Shown: positions 14,305 to 27,547 of the stretch, one piece after another | How positions within the stretch are numbered: position 1 is the stretch's first letter | How the letters are laid out: each line of letters starts with the position of its first letter | Program-made: the position numbers and the translations under genes | The notes under the pieces: generated by a model | Databases searched by the model: none | What the model was told of the DNA's origin: nothing | What the model saw: only the letters and a program-made list of their open reading frames with translations | DNA from: Blastomussa wellsi | Taxonomy: Eukaryota > Cnidaria > Anthozoa > Scleractinia > Plerogyridae | Length of the DNA: 64,000 bases | Direction: 5' to 3' | Assembly (NCBI GenBank): GCA_947652115.1 | Contig: OX393567.1 | Span: 2,835,452-2,899,451, forward strand

Positions 14305-16724
14305 CTAGACAAGACAAGACAAGAAACAAGACAAAAAACAAGACAAGAAACAAGACAAAAAAAAAGACAAGAAAAAAGACAAGAAACAAGACAAGAAACA
14401 AGACAAGAAACAAGACAAGAAACAAGACAAGACAAGACAAGAAAAAAGAGAAGAAACAAGACAAGAAACAAGACAAGAAACAAGACGAGAAACAAGACAA
14501 GACAAGACAAGACAAGACAAGACAAGACAAGAAACAAGACAAGACAAGACAAGAAACAAGACAAGAAACAAGACAAGAAACAAGACAAAAAACAAGAGAA
14601 GAAAAAGGACAAGACAAGAAACAAGACAAGACAAGACAAGACAAGAAACAAGACAAGAAACAAGACAAGAAACAAGACAAGAAACAAGACAAGAAACAAG
14701 AGATGACAAGACAAGAAACAAGACAAGAAACAAGACAAGAAACAAGACAAGAGAAGACAAGACAAGAAACAAGACAAGACAAGACAAGAAACAAGACAAG
14801 AAACAAGACAAGAAACAAGACAAGAAACAAGAAAGAGAAACAAGACAAGAAACAAGACAAGAAACAAGACAAAAAACCAGAAACAAGACAAGAAACAAGG
14901 CAAGAAAGAAGACAAAAAACAAGACAAGACACGAGACAAGACAAGACAAGAAACAAGACAAGAAGCAAGACAAGAAACAAGACAAGAAACAAGACAAGAC
15001 AAGACAAAAAACAAGACAAGAAACAAGACAAGAAACAAGAGAAGACAAGACAAGAAACAAGACAAGAAACAAGACAAGACAAGAAACAAGACAAGAAACA
15101 ACACAAGAAACAAGACAAGAAAAAAGACAACAAACAAGAGAAGACAAGACAAGAAACAAGACAAGAAACAAGACAAGAAAACAGACAAGAAACAAGACAT
15201 AAGAAGACAAGACAAGAAACAAGACAAGACAAGACAAGAAACAAGACAAGAAACAAGACAAGAAACAAGACAAGAAACAAGACAAGAAACAAGACAAGAA
15301 ACAAGACAAGAAACAAGACAAGAAACAAGACAAGAAACAAGACAAAAAAACCAGAAACAAGACAAGAAACAAGACAAAAAACAAGACAAGACACGAGAAA
15401 AGACAACACAAGAAACAAGACAAGAAACAAGACAAGAAACAAGACAAGAAAGAAGACAAGAAACAAGACAAGAAACAAGACAAGAAACAAGACAAGACAA
15501 GACAAGAAACAAGACAAGAAACAAGACAAGAAACAAGACAAGAAACAAGACAAGAAACAAGACGAGAAACAAGACAAGACAAGACAAGACAAGACAAGAC
15601 AAGACAAGAAACAAGACAAGACAAGACAAGAAACAAGACAAGAAACAAGACAAGAAACAAGACAAGACACAAGACAAGAAAAAGGACAAGACAAGAAACA
15701 AGACAAGACAAGACAAGACAAGAAACAAGACAAGAAACAAGACAAGAAACAAGACAAGAAACAAGACAAGACAAGACAAGACAAGAAACAAGACAAGACA
15801 AGACAAGAAACAAGACAAGAAACAAGACAAGAAACACGACAAGAAACAAGACAAGAAACAAGTCAAAAAACAAGACAAGAAACAAGAAAAGAAACAAGAC
15901 AAGAAACAAGACAAGAAACAAGACAAAAAAACCAGAAACAAGAAAAGAAACAAGACAAGAAACAAGACGAGAAACAAGACAAGACAAGACAAGACAAAAC
16001 ACAAGACAAGAAACAAGACAAGAAACAAGACAAGAAACAAGACAAGAAACAAGACAAGAAACAAGACAAGAAACAAGACAAAAAAACCAGAAACAAGACA
16101 AGAAACAACACAAGAAACAAGACAAAAAACAAGACAAGAAACAAGACAAGAAACAAGACAAGAAACAAGACAAGAAACAAGACAAGAAACAAGACAAGAA
16201 ACAAGACAAGAAACAAGACAAAAAAAAAACAGAAACAAGACAAGAAAGAAGACAAGAAACAAGACAAGACACGAGACAAGACAAGACAAGAAACAAGACA
16301 AGAAACAAGACAAGAAAAAAGACAAGAAACAAGACAAGACAAGACAAGAAACAAGACAAGAAACAAGACAAGAAACAAGAGAAGACAAGAGAAGAAACAA
16401 GACCAGAAACAAGACAAGACAAGACAAGACAAGAAACAAGACAAGAAACAAGACAAGAAACAAGACAAGAAACAAGACAAGAAACAAGACAAGAAAAAGG
16501 ACAAGATAAGAAACAAGACAAGACAAGACAAGACAAGACAAGAAACAAGAGAAGAAACAAGACAAGAAACAAGACAAGACAAGACAAGAAACAAGAGAAG
16601 ACAATACAAGAAACAAGAAAAGAAACAAGAAACAAGACAAGAAACAAGACAAGAAACAAGACAAAAAAACCAGAAACAAGACAAGAAACAAGACAAGAAA
16701 TAAGACAAAAAACAAGACAAGACA
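14305..16724. repeat. HOR copy, 2,420 bp
   Basis: CACTAG at 14305, AAAGAG at 14832 (527 bp later, the same distance as in the copies starting at 71 and 5173), TCAAAAAAC at 15863, then CACTAG of the next copy at 16725. Marker order is canonical. Confidence 0.75.
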
Positions 16725-19700
16725 CTAGACAAGACAAGACAAGAAACAAGACAAAAAACAAGACAAGAAACAAGACAAAAAAAAAGACAAGAAAAAAGAC
16801 AAGAAACAAGACAAGAAACAAGACAAGAAACAAGACAAGAAACAAGACAAGACAAGACAAGAAAAAAGAGAAGAAACAAGACAAGAAACAAGACAAGAAA
16901 CAAGACGAGAAACAAGACAAGACAAGACAAGACAAGACAAGACAAGACAAGAAACAAGACAAGACAAGACAAGAAACAAGACAAGAAACAAGACAAGAAA
17001 CAAGACAAAAAAACAAGAGAAGAAAAAGGACAAGACAAGAAACAAGACAAGACAAGACAAGACAAGAAACAAGACAAGAAACAAGACAAGAAACAAGACA
17101 AGAAACAAGACAAGAAACAAGAGAAGACAAGACAAGAAACAAGACAAGAAACAAGACAAGAAACAAGACAAGAGAAGACAAGACAAGAAACAAGACAAGA
17201 CAAGACAAGAAACAAGACAAGAAACAAGATAAGAAACAAGACAAGAAACAAGACAAGAAACAAGAAAGAGAAACAAGACAAGAAACAAGACAAGAAACAA
17301 GACAAAAAACCAGAAACAAGACAAGAAACAAGGCAAGAAAGAAGACAAAAAACAAGACAAGACACGAGACAAGACAAGACAAGAAACAAGACAAGAAGCA
17401 AGACAAGAAACAAGACAAGAAACAAGACAAGACAAGACAAGAAACAAGACAAGAAACAAGACAAGAAACAAGAGAAGACAAGACAAGAAACAAGACAAGA
17501 AACAAGACAAGACAAGAAACAAGACAAGAAACAACACAAGAAACAAGACAAGAAAAAAGACAAGAAACAAGAGAAGACAAGACAAGAAACAAGACAAGAA
17601 ACAAGACAAGAAAACAGACAAGAAACAAGACAAGAGAAGACAAGACAAGAAACAAGACAAGACAAGACAAGAAACAAGACAAGAAACAAGACAAGAAACA
17701 AGACAAGAAACAAGACAAGAAACAAGACAAGAAACAAGACAAGAAACAAGACAAGAAACAAGACAAGAAACAAGACAAAAAAACCAGAAACAAGACAAGA
17801 AACAAGACAAAAAACAAGACAAGACACGAGAAAAGACAACACAAGAAACAAGACAAGAAACAAGACAAGAAACAAGACAAGAAAGAAGACAAGAAACAAG
17901 ACAAGAAACAAGACAAGACAAGACAAGAAACAAGACAAGAAACAAGAGAAGACAAGACAAGAAACAAGACAAGAAACAAGACAAGACAAGACAAGACAAG
18001 AAACAAAACGAGAAACAAGACAAGAAACAAGACAAGAAACAAGACAAGAAACAAGACAAGAAACAAGACAAAAAAACCAGAAACAAGACAAGAAACAAGA
18101 GAAGAAACAAGACAAAAAACAAGACAAGACACGAGACAAGACAAGACAAGAACCAAGACAAGAAACAAGACAAGAAACAAGACAAGAAACAAGACAAGAC
18201 AAGACAAGAAACAAGACAAGAAACAAGACAAGAAACAAGAGAAGACAAGACAAGAAACAAGACAAGAAACAAGACAAGACAAGACAAGACAAGAAACAAG
18301 ACAAGAAACAAGACGAGAAACAAGACAAGACAAGACAAGACAAGACAAGAAACAAGACAAGAAACAAGACAAGAAAAAGGACAAGACAAGAAACAAGACA
18401 AGACAAGACAAGACAAGAAACAAGACAAGAAACAAGACAAGAAAAAGGACAAGACAAGAAACAAGACAAGACAAGACAAGACAAGAAACAAGACAAGAAA
18501 CAAGACAAGAAACAAGACGAGAAAACAAGACAAGACAAGACAAGACAAGACAAGAAACAAGACAAGAAACAAGACAAGAAAAAGGACAAGACAAGAAACA
18601 AGACAAGACAAGACAAGACAAGAAACAAGACAAGAAACAAGACAAGAAACAAGACAAGAAACAAGAGAAGACCAGACAAGAAACAAGACAAGAAACAAGA
18701 CAAGAAACAAGACAAGAAACAACACAAGACAAAACATGACAAGAAACAAGACAAGACAAGACAAGAAACAAGACAAGAAACAAGACAAGAAACAAGACAA
18801 GAAACAAGACAAGAAACAAGACAAGAAACAAGACAAGAAACAAGACAAGAAACAAGACAAGAAACAAGACAAAAAACCAGAAACAAGACAAGAAACAAGA
18901 CAAGAAAGAAGACAAAAAACAAGACAAGACACGAGACAAGACAAGAGAAGAAACAAGACAAGAAACAAGACAAGAAACAAGACAAGAAACCAGACAAGAC
19001 AAGACAAGAAACAAGACAAGAAACAAGAAAAGAAACAAGAGAAGACAAGACAAGAAACAAGACAAGTAACAAGACAAGACAAGAAACAAGACAAGAAACA
19101 AGACAAGAAAGAAGACAAGAAACAAGACAAGAAACAAGACGAGAAAAAAGTCAAGACAAGACAAGACAAGACAAGAAACAAGACAAGTAACAAGACAAGA
19201 CAAGAAACAAGACAAGAAACAACACAAGAAACAAGACAAGAAAAAAGACAACAAACAAGAGAAGACAAGACAAGAAACAAGACAAGAAACAAGACAAGAA
19301 AACAGACAAGAAACAAGACAAGAGAAGACAAGACAAGAAACAAGACAAGACAAGACAAGAAACAAGACAAGAAACAAGACAAGAAACAAGACAAGAAACA
19401 AGACAAGAAACAAGACAAGAAACAAGACAAGAAACAAGACAAGAAACAAGACAAGAAACAAGACAAGAAACAAGACAAAAAAACCAGAAACAAGACAAGA
19501 AACAAGACAAAAAACAAGACAAGACACGAGAAAAGACAACACAAGAAACAAGACAAGAAACAAGACAAGAAACAAGACAAGAAACAAGACAAGAAACAAG
19601 ACAAGAAACAAGACAAGAAACAAGACAAGACAAGACAAGAAACAAGACAAGAAACAAGACAAGAAACAAGACAAGAAACAAGACGAGAAACAAGACAAGA

Positions 19701-20032
19701 CAAGACAAGACAAGACAAGACAAGACAAGAAACAAGACAAGAAACAAGACAAGAAACCAGACAAGACAAGACAAGAAACAAGACAAGAAACAAGAAAAGA
19801 AACAAGAGAAGACAAGACAAGAAACAAGACAAGTAACAAGACAAGACAAGAAACAAGACAAGAAACAAGACAAGAAACAAGAGAAGACAATACAAGAAAC
19901 AAGAGAAGACAATACAAGAAACAAGAAAAGAAACAAGAAACAAGACAAGAAACAAGACAAGAAACAAGACAAAAAAACCAGAAAAAAGACAAGAAACAAG
20001 ACAAGAAATAAGACAAAAAACAAGACAAGACA
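16725..20032. repeat. Enlarged HOR copy, 3,308 bp
   Basis: CACTAG at 16725 and AAAGAG at 17265 are canonical. About 0.85 kb longer than its neighbours because the second half is replaced by a module with AACCAAG at 18151 and ACATGAC at 18736, also found at 13133 with 13562 and at 29492 with 29908. A TCAAGAC variant lies at 19151. Confidence 0.65.
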
Positions 20033-22477
20033 CTAGACAAGACAAGACAAGAAACAAGACAAAAAACAAGACAAGAAACAAGACAAAAAAAAAGACAAGA
20101 AAAAAGACAAGAAACAAGACAAGAAACAAGACAAGAAACAAGACAAGAAACAAGACAAGACAAGACAAGAAAAAAGAGAAGAAACAAGACAAGAAACAAG
20201 ACAAGAAACAAGACGAGAAACAAGACAAGACAAGACAAGACAAGACAAGACAAGACAAGAAACAAGACAAGACAAGACAAGAAACAAGACAAGAAACAAG
20301 ACAAGAAACAAGACAAAAAACAAGAGAAGAAAAAGGACAAGACAAGAAACAAGACAAGACAAGACAAGACAAGAAACAAGACAAGAAACAAGACAAGAAA
20401 CAAGACAAGAAACAAGACAAGAAACAAGAGAAGACAAGACAAGAAACAAGACAAGAAACAAGACAAGAAACAAGACAAGAGAAGACAAGACAAGAAACAA
20501 GACAAGACAAGACAAGAAACAAGACAAGAAACAAGACAAGAAACAAGAAAGAGAAACAAGACAAGAAACAAGACAAGAAACAAGACAAAAAACCAGAAAC
20601 AAGACAAGAAACAAGGCAAGAAAGAAGACAAAAAACAAGACAAGACACGAGACAAGACAAGACAAGAAACAAGACAAGAAGCAAGACAAGAAACAAGACA
20701 AGAAACAAGACAAGACAAGACAAGAAACAAGACAAGAAACAAGACAAGAAACAAGAGAAGACAAGACAAGAAACAAGACAAGAAACAAGACAAGACAAGA
20801 AACAAGACAAGAAACAACACAAGAAACAAGACAAGAAAAAAGACAACAAACAAGAGAAGACAAGACAAGAAACAAGACAAGAAACAAGACAAGAAAACAG
20901 ACAAGAAACAAGACAAGAGAAGACAAGACAAGAAACAAGACAAGACAAGACAAGAAACAAGACAAGAAACAAGACAAAAAACAAGACAAGAAACAAGACA
21001 AGAAACAAGACAAGAAACAAGACAAGAAACAAGACAAGAAACAAGACAAGAAACAAGACAAAAAAACCAGAAACAAGACAAGAAACAAGACAAAAAACAA
21101 GACAAGACACGAGAAAAGACAACACAAGAAACAAGACAAGAAACAAGACAAGAAACAAGACAAGAAACAAGACAAGAAACAAGACAAGAAACAAGACAAG
21201 AAACAAGACAAGACAAGACAAGAAACAAGACAAGAAACAAGACAAGAAACAAGACAAGAAACAAGACAAGAAACAAGACGAGAAACAAGACAAGACAAGA
21301 CAAGACAAGACAAGACAAGACAAGACAAGAAACAAGACAAGACAAGACAAGAAACAAGACAAGAAACAAGACAAGAAACAAGACAAGAAACAAGACAAGA
21401 AAAAGGACAAGACAAGAAACAAGACAAGACAAGACAAGACAAGAAAAAGACAAGAAACAAGACAAGAAACAAGACAAGAAACAAGACAAGAAACAAGACA
21501 AGACAAGACAAGACAAGAAACAAGACAAGACAAGACAAGAAACAAGACAAGAAACAAGACAAGAAACAAGACAAGAAACAAGACAAGAAACAAGTCAAAA
21601 AACAAGACAAGAAACAAGACAAGAAACAAGACAAGAAACAAGACAAGAAACAAGACAAAAAAACCAGAAACAAGAAGAGAAACAAGACAAGAAACAAGAC
21701 GAGAAACAAGACAAGACAAGACAAGACAAGACAAAACACAAGACAAGAAACAAGACAAGAAACAAGACAAGAAACAAGACAAGAAACAAGACAAGAAACA
21801 AGACAAGAAACAAGACAAGAAACAAGACAAAAAAACCAGAAACAAGACAAGAAACAAGACAAGAAACAAGACAAAAAACAAGACAAGAAACAAGACAAGA
21901 AACAAGACAAGAAACAAGACAAGAAACAAGACAAGAAACAAGACAAGAAACAAGACAAGAAACAAGACAAAAAAAAACAGAAACAAGACAAGAAAGAAGA
22001 CAAGAAACAAGACAAGACACGAGACAAGACAAGACAAGAAACAAGACAAGAAACAAGACAAAAAAAAAGACAAGAAACAAGACAAGACAAGACAAGAAAC
22101 AAGACAAGAAACAAGACAAGAAACAAGAGAAGACAAGAGAAGAAACAAGACCAGAAACAAGACAAGACAAGACAAGACAAGACAAGAAACAAGACAAGAA
22201 ACAAGACAAGAAACAAGACAAGAAACAAGACAAGAAACAAGACAAGAAAAAGGACAAGATAAGAAACAAGACAAGACAAGACAAGACAAGACAAGAAACA
22301 AGAGAAGAAACAAGACAAGAAACAAGACAAGACAAGACAAGAAACAAGAGAAGACAATACAAGAAACAAGAAAAGAAACAAGAAACAAGACAAGAAACAA
22401 GACAAGAAACAAGACAAAAAAACCAGAAACAAGACAAGAAACAAGACAAGAAATAAGACAAAAAACAAGACAAGACA
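20033..22477. repeat. HOR copy, 2,445 bp
   Basis: CACTAG at 20033, AAAGAG at 20548 and TCAAAAAAC at 21595, then the next CACTAG at 22478. Canonical order; a GATAAG variant lies near 22,258 in the second half. Confidence 0.75.
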
Positions 22478-24932
22478 CTAGACAAGACAAGACAAGAAAC
22501 AAGACAAAAAACAAGACAAGAAACAAGACAAAAAAAAAGACAAGAAAAAAGACAAGAAACAAGACAAGAAACAAGACAAGAAACAAGACAAGAAACAAGA
22601 CAAGACAAGACAAGAAAAAAGAGAAGAAACAAGACAAGAAACAAGACAAGAAACAAGACGAGAAACAAGACAAGACAAGACAAGACAAGACAAGACAAGA
22701 CAAGAAACAAGACAAGACAAGACAAGAAACAAGACAAGAAACAAGACAAGAAACAAGACAAAAAACAAGAGAAGAAAAAGGACAAGACAAGAAACAAGAC
22801 AAGACAAGACAAGACAAGAAACAAGACAAGAAACAAGACAAGAAACAAGACAAGAAACAAGACAAGAAACAAGAGAAGACAAGACAAGAAACAAGACAAG
22901 AAACAAGACAAGAAACAAGACAAGAGAAGACAAGACAAGAAACAAGACAAGACAAGACAAGAAACAAGACAAGAAACAAGACAAGAAACAAGACAAGAAA
23001 CAAGACAAGAAACAAGAAAGAGAAACAAGACAAGAAACAAGACAAGAAACAAGACAAAAAACCAGAAACAAGACAAGAAACAAGGCAAGAAAGAAGACAA
23101 AAAACAAGACAAGACACGAGACAAGACAAGACAAGAAACAAGACAAGAAGCAAGACAAGAAACAAGACAAGAAACAAGACAAGACAAGACAAGAAACAAG
23201 ACAAGAAACAAGACAAGAAACAAGAGAAGACAAGACAAGAAACAAGACAAGAAACAAGACAAGACAAGAAACAAGACAAGAAACAACACAAGAAACAAGA
23301 CAAGAAAAAAGACAAGAAACAAGAGAAGACAAGACAAGAAACAAGACAAGAAACAAGACAAGAAAACAGACAAGAAACAAGACAAGAGAAGACAAGACAA
23401 GAAACAAGACAAGACAAGACAAGAAACAAGACAAGAAACAAGACAAGAAACAAGACAAGAAACAAGACAAGAAACAAGACAAGAAACAAGACAAGAAACA
23501 AGACAAGAAACAAGACAAGAAACAAGACAAAAAAACCAGAAACAAGACAAGAAACAAGACAAAAAACAAGACAAGACACGAGAAAAGACAACACAAGAAA
23601 CAAGACAAGAAACAAGACAAGAAACAAGACAAGAAAGAAGACAAGAAACAAGACAAGAAACAAGACAAGAAACAAGACAAGACAAGACAAGAAACAAGAC
23701 AAGAAACAAGACAAGAAACAAGACAAGAAACAAGACAAGAAACAAGACGAGAAACAAGACAAGACAAGACAAGACAAGACAAGACAAGACAAGAAACAAG
23801 ACAAGACAAGACAAGAAACAAGACAAGAAACAAGACAAGAAACAAGACAAGAAACAAGACAAGAAAAAGGACAAGACAAGAAACAAGACAAGACAAGACA
23901 AGACAAGAAACAAGACAAGAAACAAGACAAGAAACAAGACAAGAAACAAGACAAGAAACAAGACAAGAAACAAGACAAGACAAGACAAGACAAGAAACAA
24001 GACAAGACAAGACAAGAAACAAGACAAGAAACAAGACAAGAAACAAGACAAGAAACAAGACAAGAAACAAGTCAAAAAACAAGACAAGAAACAAGACAAG
24101 AAACAAGACAAGAAACAAGACAAGAAACAAGACAAGAAACAAGACAAAAAAACCAAAAACAAGAAAAGAAACAAGACAAGAAACAAGACGAGAAACAAGA
24201 CAAGACAAGACAAGACAAGACAAAACACAAGACAAGAAACAAGACAAGAAACAAGACAAGAAACAAGACAAGAAACAAGACAAGAAACAAGACAAGAAAC
24301 AAGACAAGAAACAAGACAAAAAAACCAGAAACAAGACAAGAAACAAGACAAGAAACAAGACAAAAAACAAGACAAGAAACAAGACAAGAAACAAGACAAG
24401 AAACAAGACAAGAAACAAGACAAGAAACAAGACAAGAAACAAGACAAGAAACAAGACAAAAAAAAACAGAAACAAGACAAGAAACAAGACAAGAAACAAG
24501 ACAAGACACGAGACAAGACAAGACAAGAAACAAGACAAGTAACAAGACAAGAAACAAGACAAGAAACAAGACAAGACAAGACAAGAAACAAGACAAGAAA
24601 CAAGACAAGAAACAAGAGAAGACAAGAGAAGAAACAAGACCAGAAACAAGACAAGACAAGACAAGACAAGAAACAAGACAAGAAACAAGACAAGAAACAA
24701 GACAAGAAAAAGGACAAGATAAGAAACAAGACAAGACAAGACAAGACAAGAAACAAGAGAAGAAACAAGACAAGAAACAAGACAAGACAAGACAAGAAAC
24801 AAGAGAAGACAATACAAGAAACAAGAAAAGAAACAAGAAACAAGACAAGAAACAAGACAAGAAACAAGACAAAAAAACCAGAAACAAGACAAGAAACAAG
24901 ACAAGAAATAAGACAAAAAACAAGACAAGACA
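22478..24932. repeat. HOR copy, 2,455 bp
   Basis: CACTAG at 22478, AAAGAG at 23017 and TCAAAAAAC at 24072, then the next CACTAG at 24933. It differs by only 10 bp in length from the preceding copy. GTCAAAAAAC is shared with 15863 and 21595, whereas the 1.8-kb and 4.1-kb copies carry GTCAAGAAAC, so two sub-lineages of the second half exist. Confidence 0.75.
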
Positions 24933-26543
24933 CTAGACAAGACAAGACAAGAAACAAGACAAAAAACAAGACAAGAAACAAGACAAAAAAAAAGACAAGA
25001 AAAAAGACAAGAAACAAGACAAGAAACAAGACAAGAAACAAGACAAGAAACAAGACAAGACAAGACAAGAAAAAAGAGAAGAAACAAGACAAGAAACAAG
25101 ACAAGAAACAAGACGAGAAACAAGACAAGACAAGACAAGACAAGACAAGACAAGAAACAAGACAAGACAAGACAAGAAACAAGACAAGAAACAAGACAAG
25201 AAACAAGACAAAAAACAAGAGAAGAAAAAGGACAAGACAAGAAACAAGACAAGACAAGACAAGACAAGAAACAAGACAAGAAACAAGACAAGAAACAAGA
25301 CAAGAAACAAGACAAGAAACAAGAGAAGACAAGACAAGAAACAAGACAAGAAACAAGACAAGAAACAAGACAAGAGAAGACAAGACAAGAGAAGACAAGA
25401 CAAGAAACAAGACAAGACAAGACAAGAAACAAGACAAGAAACAAGACAAGAAACAAGACAAGAAACAAGACAAGAAACAAGAAAGAGAAACAAGACAAGA
25501 AACAAGACAAGAAACAAGACAAAAAACCAGAAACAAGACAAGAAACAAGGCAAGAAAGAAGACAAAAAACAAGACAAGACACGAGACAAGACAAGACAAG
25601 AAACAAGACAAGAAGCAAGACAAGAAACAAGACAAGAAACAAGACAAGACAAGACAAGAAACAAGACAAGAAACAAGACAAGAAACAAGAGAAGAAACAA
25701 GACAAGACAAGAAACAAGACAAGAAACAACACAAGAAACAAGACAAGAAACAAGACAAGACAAGAAACAAGACAAGAAACAACACAAGAAACAAGACAAG
25801 AAAAAAGGCAAGAAACAAGGGAAGACAAGACAAGAAACAAAACAAGAAACAAGACAAGAAAACAGACAAGAAACAAGACAAGAGAAGACAAGACAAGAAA
25901 CAAGACAAGACAAGACAAGAAACAAGACAAGAAACAAGACAAGAAACAAGACAAGAAACAAGACAAGAAACAAGACAAGAAACAAGACAAGAAACAAGAC
26001 AAGAAACAAGACAAGAAACAAGACAAAAAAACCAGAAACAAGACAAGAAACAAGACAAAAAACAAGACAAGACACGAGAAAAGACAACACAAGAAACAAG
26101 ACAAGAAACAAGACAAGAAACAAGACAAGAAAGAAGACAAGAAACAAGACCAGAAACAAGACAAGAAACAAGACAAGAGAAGACAAGAAACAAGACAAGA
26201 AACAAGACAAGAAACAAGACAAGAAACAAGACAAGAAACAAGACGAGAAACAAGACAAGACAAGACAAGACAAGACAAGACAAGACAAGAAACAAGACAA
26301 GACAAGACAAGAAACACTACAAGAAACAAGACAAGAAACAAGACAAGAAAAAGGACAAGACAAGAAACAAGACAAGACAAGACAAGACAAGAAACAAGAC
26401 AAGAAACAAGACAAGAAACAAGACAAGAAACAAGACAAGAAACAAGACAAGACAAGACAAGACAAGAAACAAGACAAGACAAGACAAGAAACAAGACAAG
26501 AAACAAGACAAGAAACAAGACAAGAAACAAGACAAGAAACAAG
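24933..26543. repeat. Last AAAGAG-bearing CACTAG half-unit
   Basis: CACTAG at 24933 and AAAGAG at 25482, then a CACTACAAG variant at 26317 and AAGTCAAG at 26544. Its right part belongs to the 1,848-bp duplication. This is the rightmost AAAGAG marker in the window. Confidence 0.7.
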
Positions 26544-27547
26544 TCAAGAAACAAGACAAGAAACAAGACAAGAAACAAGACAAGAAACAAGACAAGAAAC
26601 AAGACAAAAAAACCAGAAACAAGAAAAGAAACAAGACAAGAAACAAGACGAGAAACAAGACAAGACAAGACAAGACAAGACAAGACAGAAGACAAGAAAC
26701 AAGACAAGAAACAAGACAAGAAACAAGACAAGAAACAAGACAAGAAACAAGACAAGAAACAAGACAAGAAACAAGACAAGAAACAAGACAAAAAAACCAG
26801 AAACAAGACAAGAAACAAGACAAGAAACAAGACAAAAAACAAGACAAGAAACAAGACAAGAAACAAGACAAGAAACAAGACAAGAAACAAGACAAGAAAC
26901 AAGACAAGAAACAAGACAAGAAACAAGACAAAAAAAAACAGAAACAAGACAAGAAACAAGACAAGAAACAAGACAAGACACGAGACAAGACAAGACAAGA
27001 AACAAGACAAGAAACAAGACAAGAAACAAGACAAGAAACAAGACAAGACAAGACAAGAAACAAGACAAGAAACAAGACAAGAAACAAGAGAAGACAAGAG
27101 AAGAAACAAGACCAGAAACAAGACAAGACAAGACAAGACAAGAAACAAGACAAGAAACAAGACAAGAAACAAGACAAGAAACAAGACAAGAAACAAGACA
27201 AGAAAAAGGACAAGATAAGAAACAAGACAAGACAAGACAAGACAAGAAACAAGAGAAGAAACAAGACAAGAAACAAGACAAAACAAGACAAGACAAGAGA
27301 AGAAACAAGACAAGACAAGACAAGAAACAAGACAAGCAACAAGACAAGAAAAAGGACAAGATAAGAAACAAGACAAGACAAGACAAGACAAGACAAGAAA
27401 CAAGACAAGAAACAAGACAAGAAACAAGAGAAGACAAGACAAGAAACGAGACAAGAAACAAGACAAGAAACAAGACAAGAAAAAAGACGAAAAACAAGAC
27501 AAGACAAGACAAGACACAAGATAAGAAACAAGACAAGAAACAAGAGA
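25700..27547. repeat. 1,848-bp tandem duplication, copy 1
   Basis: At least nine markers repeat at exactly 1,848 bp: CAACAC 25727, GGG 25819, ACCAG 26150, CTACAAG 26317, TCA 26544, a nine-A run at 26930, GCAAC 27336, GACGAAAAAC 27486 and AAGATAAG near 27,521. I saw one substitution in the parts compared: A at 25841 against G at 27689. The absence of indels over this length suggests a recent event. Confidence 0.9.

Larger units (their letters stand above)
1..25699. repeat. HOR domain 1: 2.4-2.6 kb units marked by AAAGAG
   Basis: The hexamer AAAGAG in the context ACAAGAAAGAGAAAC occurs 11 times, starting at 598, 3150, 5700, 7137, 8581, 11940, 14832, 17265, 20548, 23017 and 25482, and I did not find that context to the right of this domain. 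Where a CACTAG marker is present upstream, the distance from CTA to AAAGAG is 515-549 bp in all eight cases. A full unit is a CACTAG half of about 1.55 kb followed by an AAGTCAAG half of about 0.86 kb. Length differences between copies are largely multiples of 5, 7 or 12 bp, as expected from gain or loss of the basic words. The right edge is set by the start of the 1,848-bp duplication. Confidence 0.8.
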
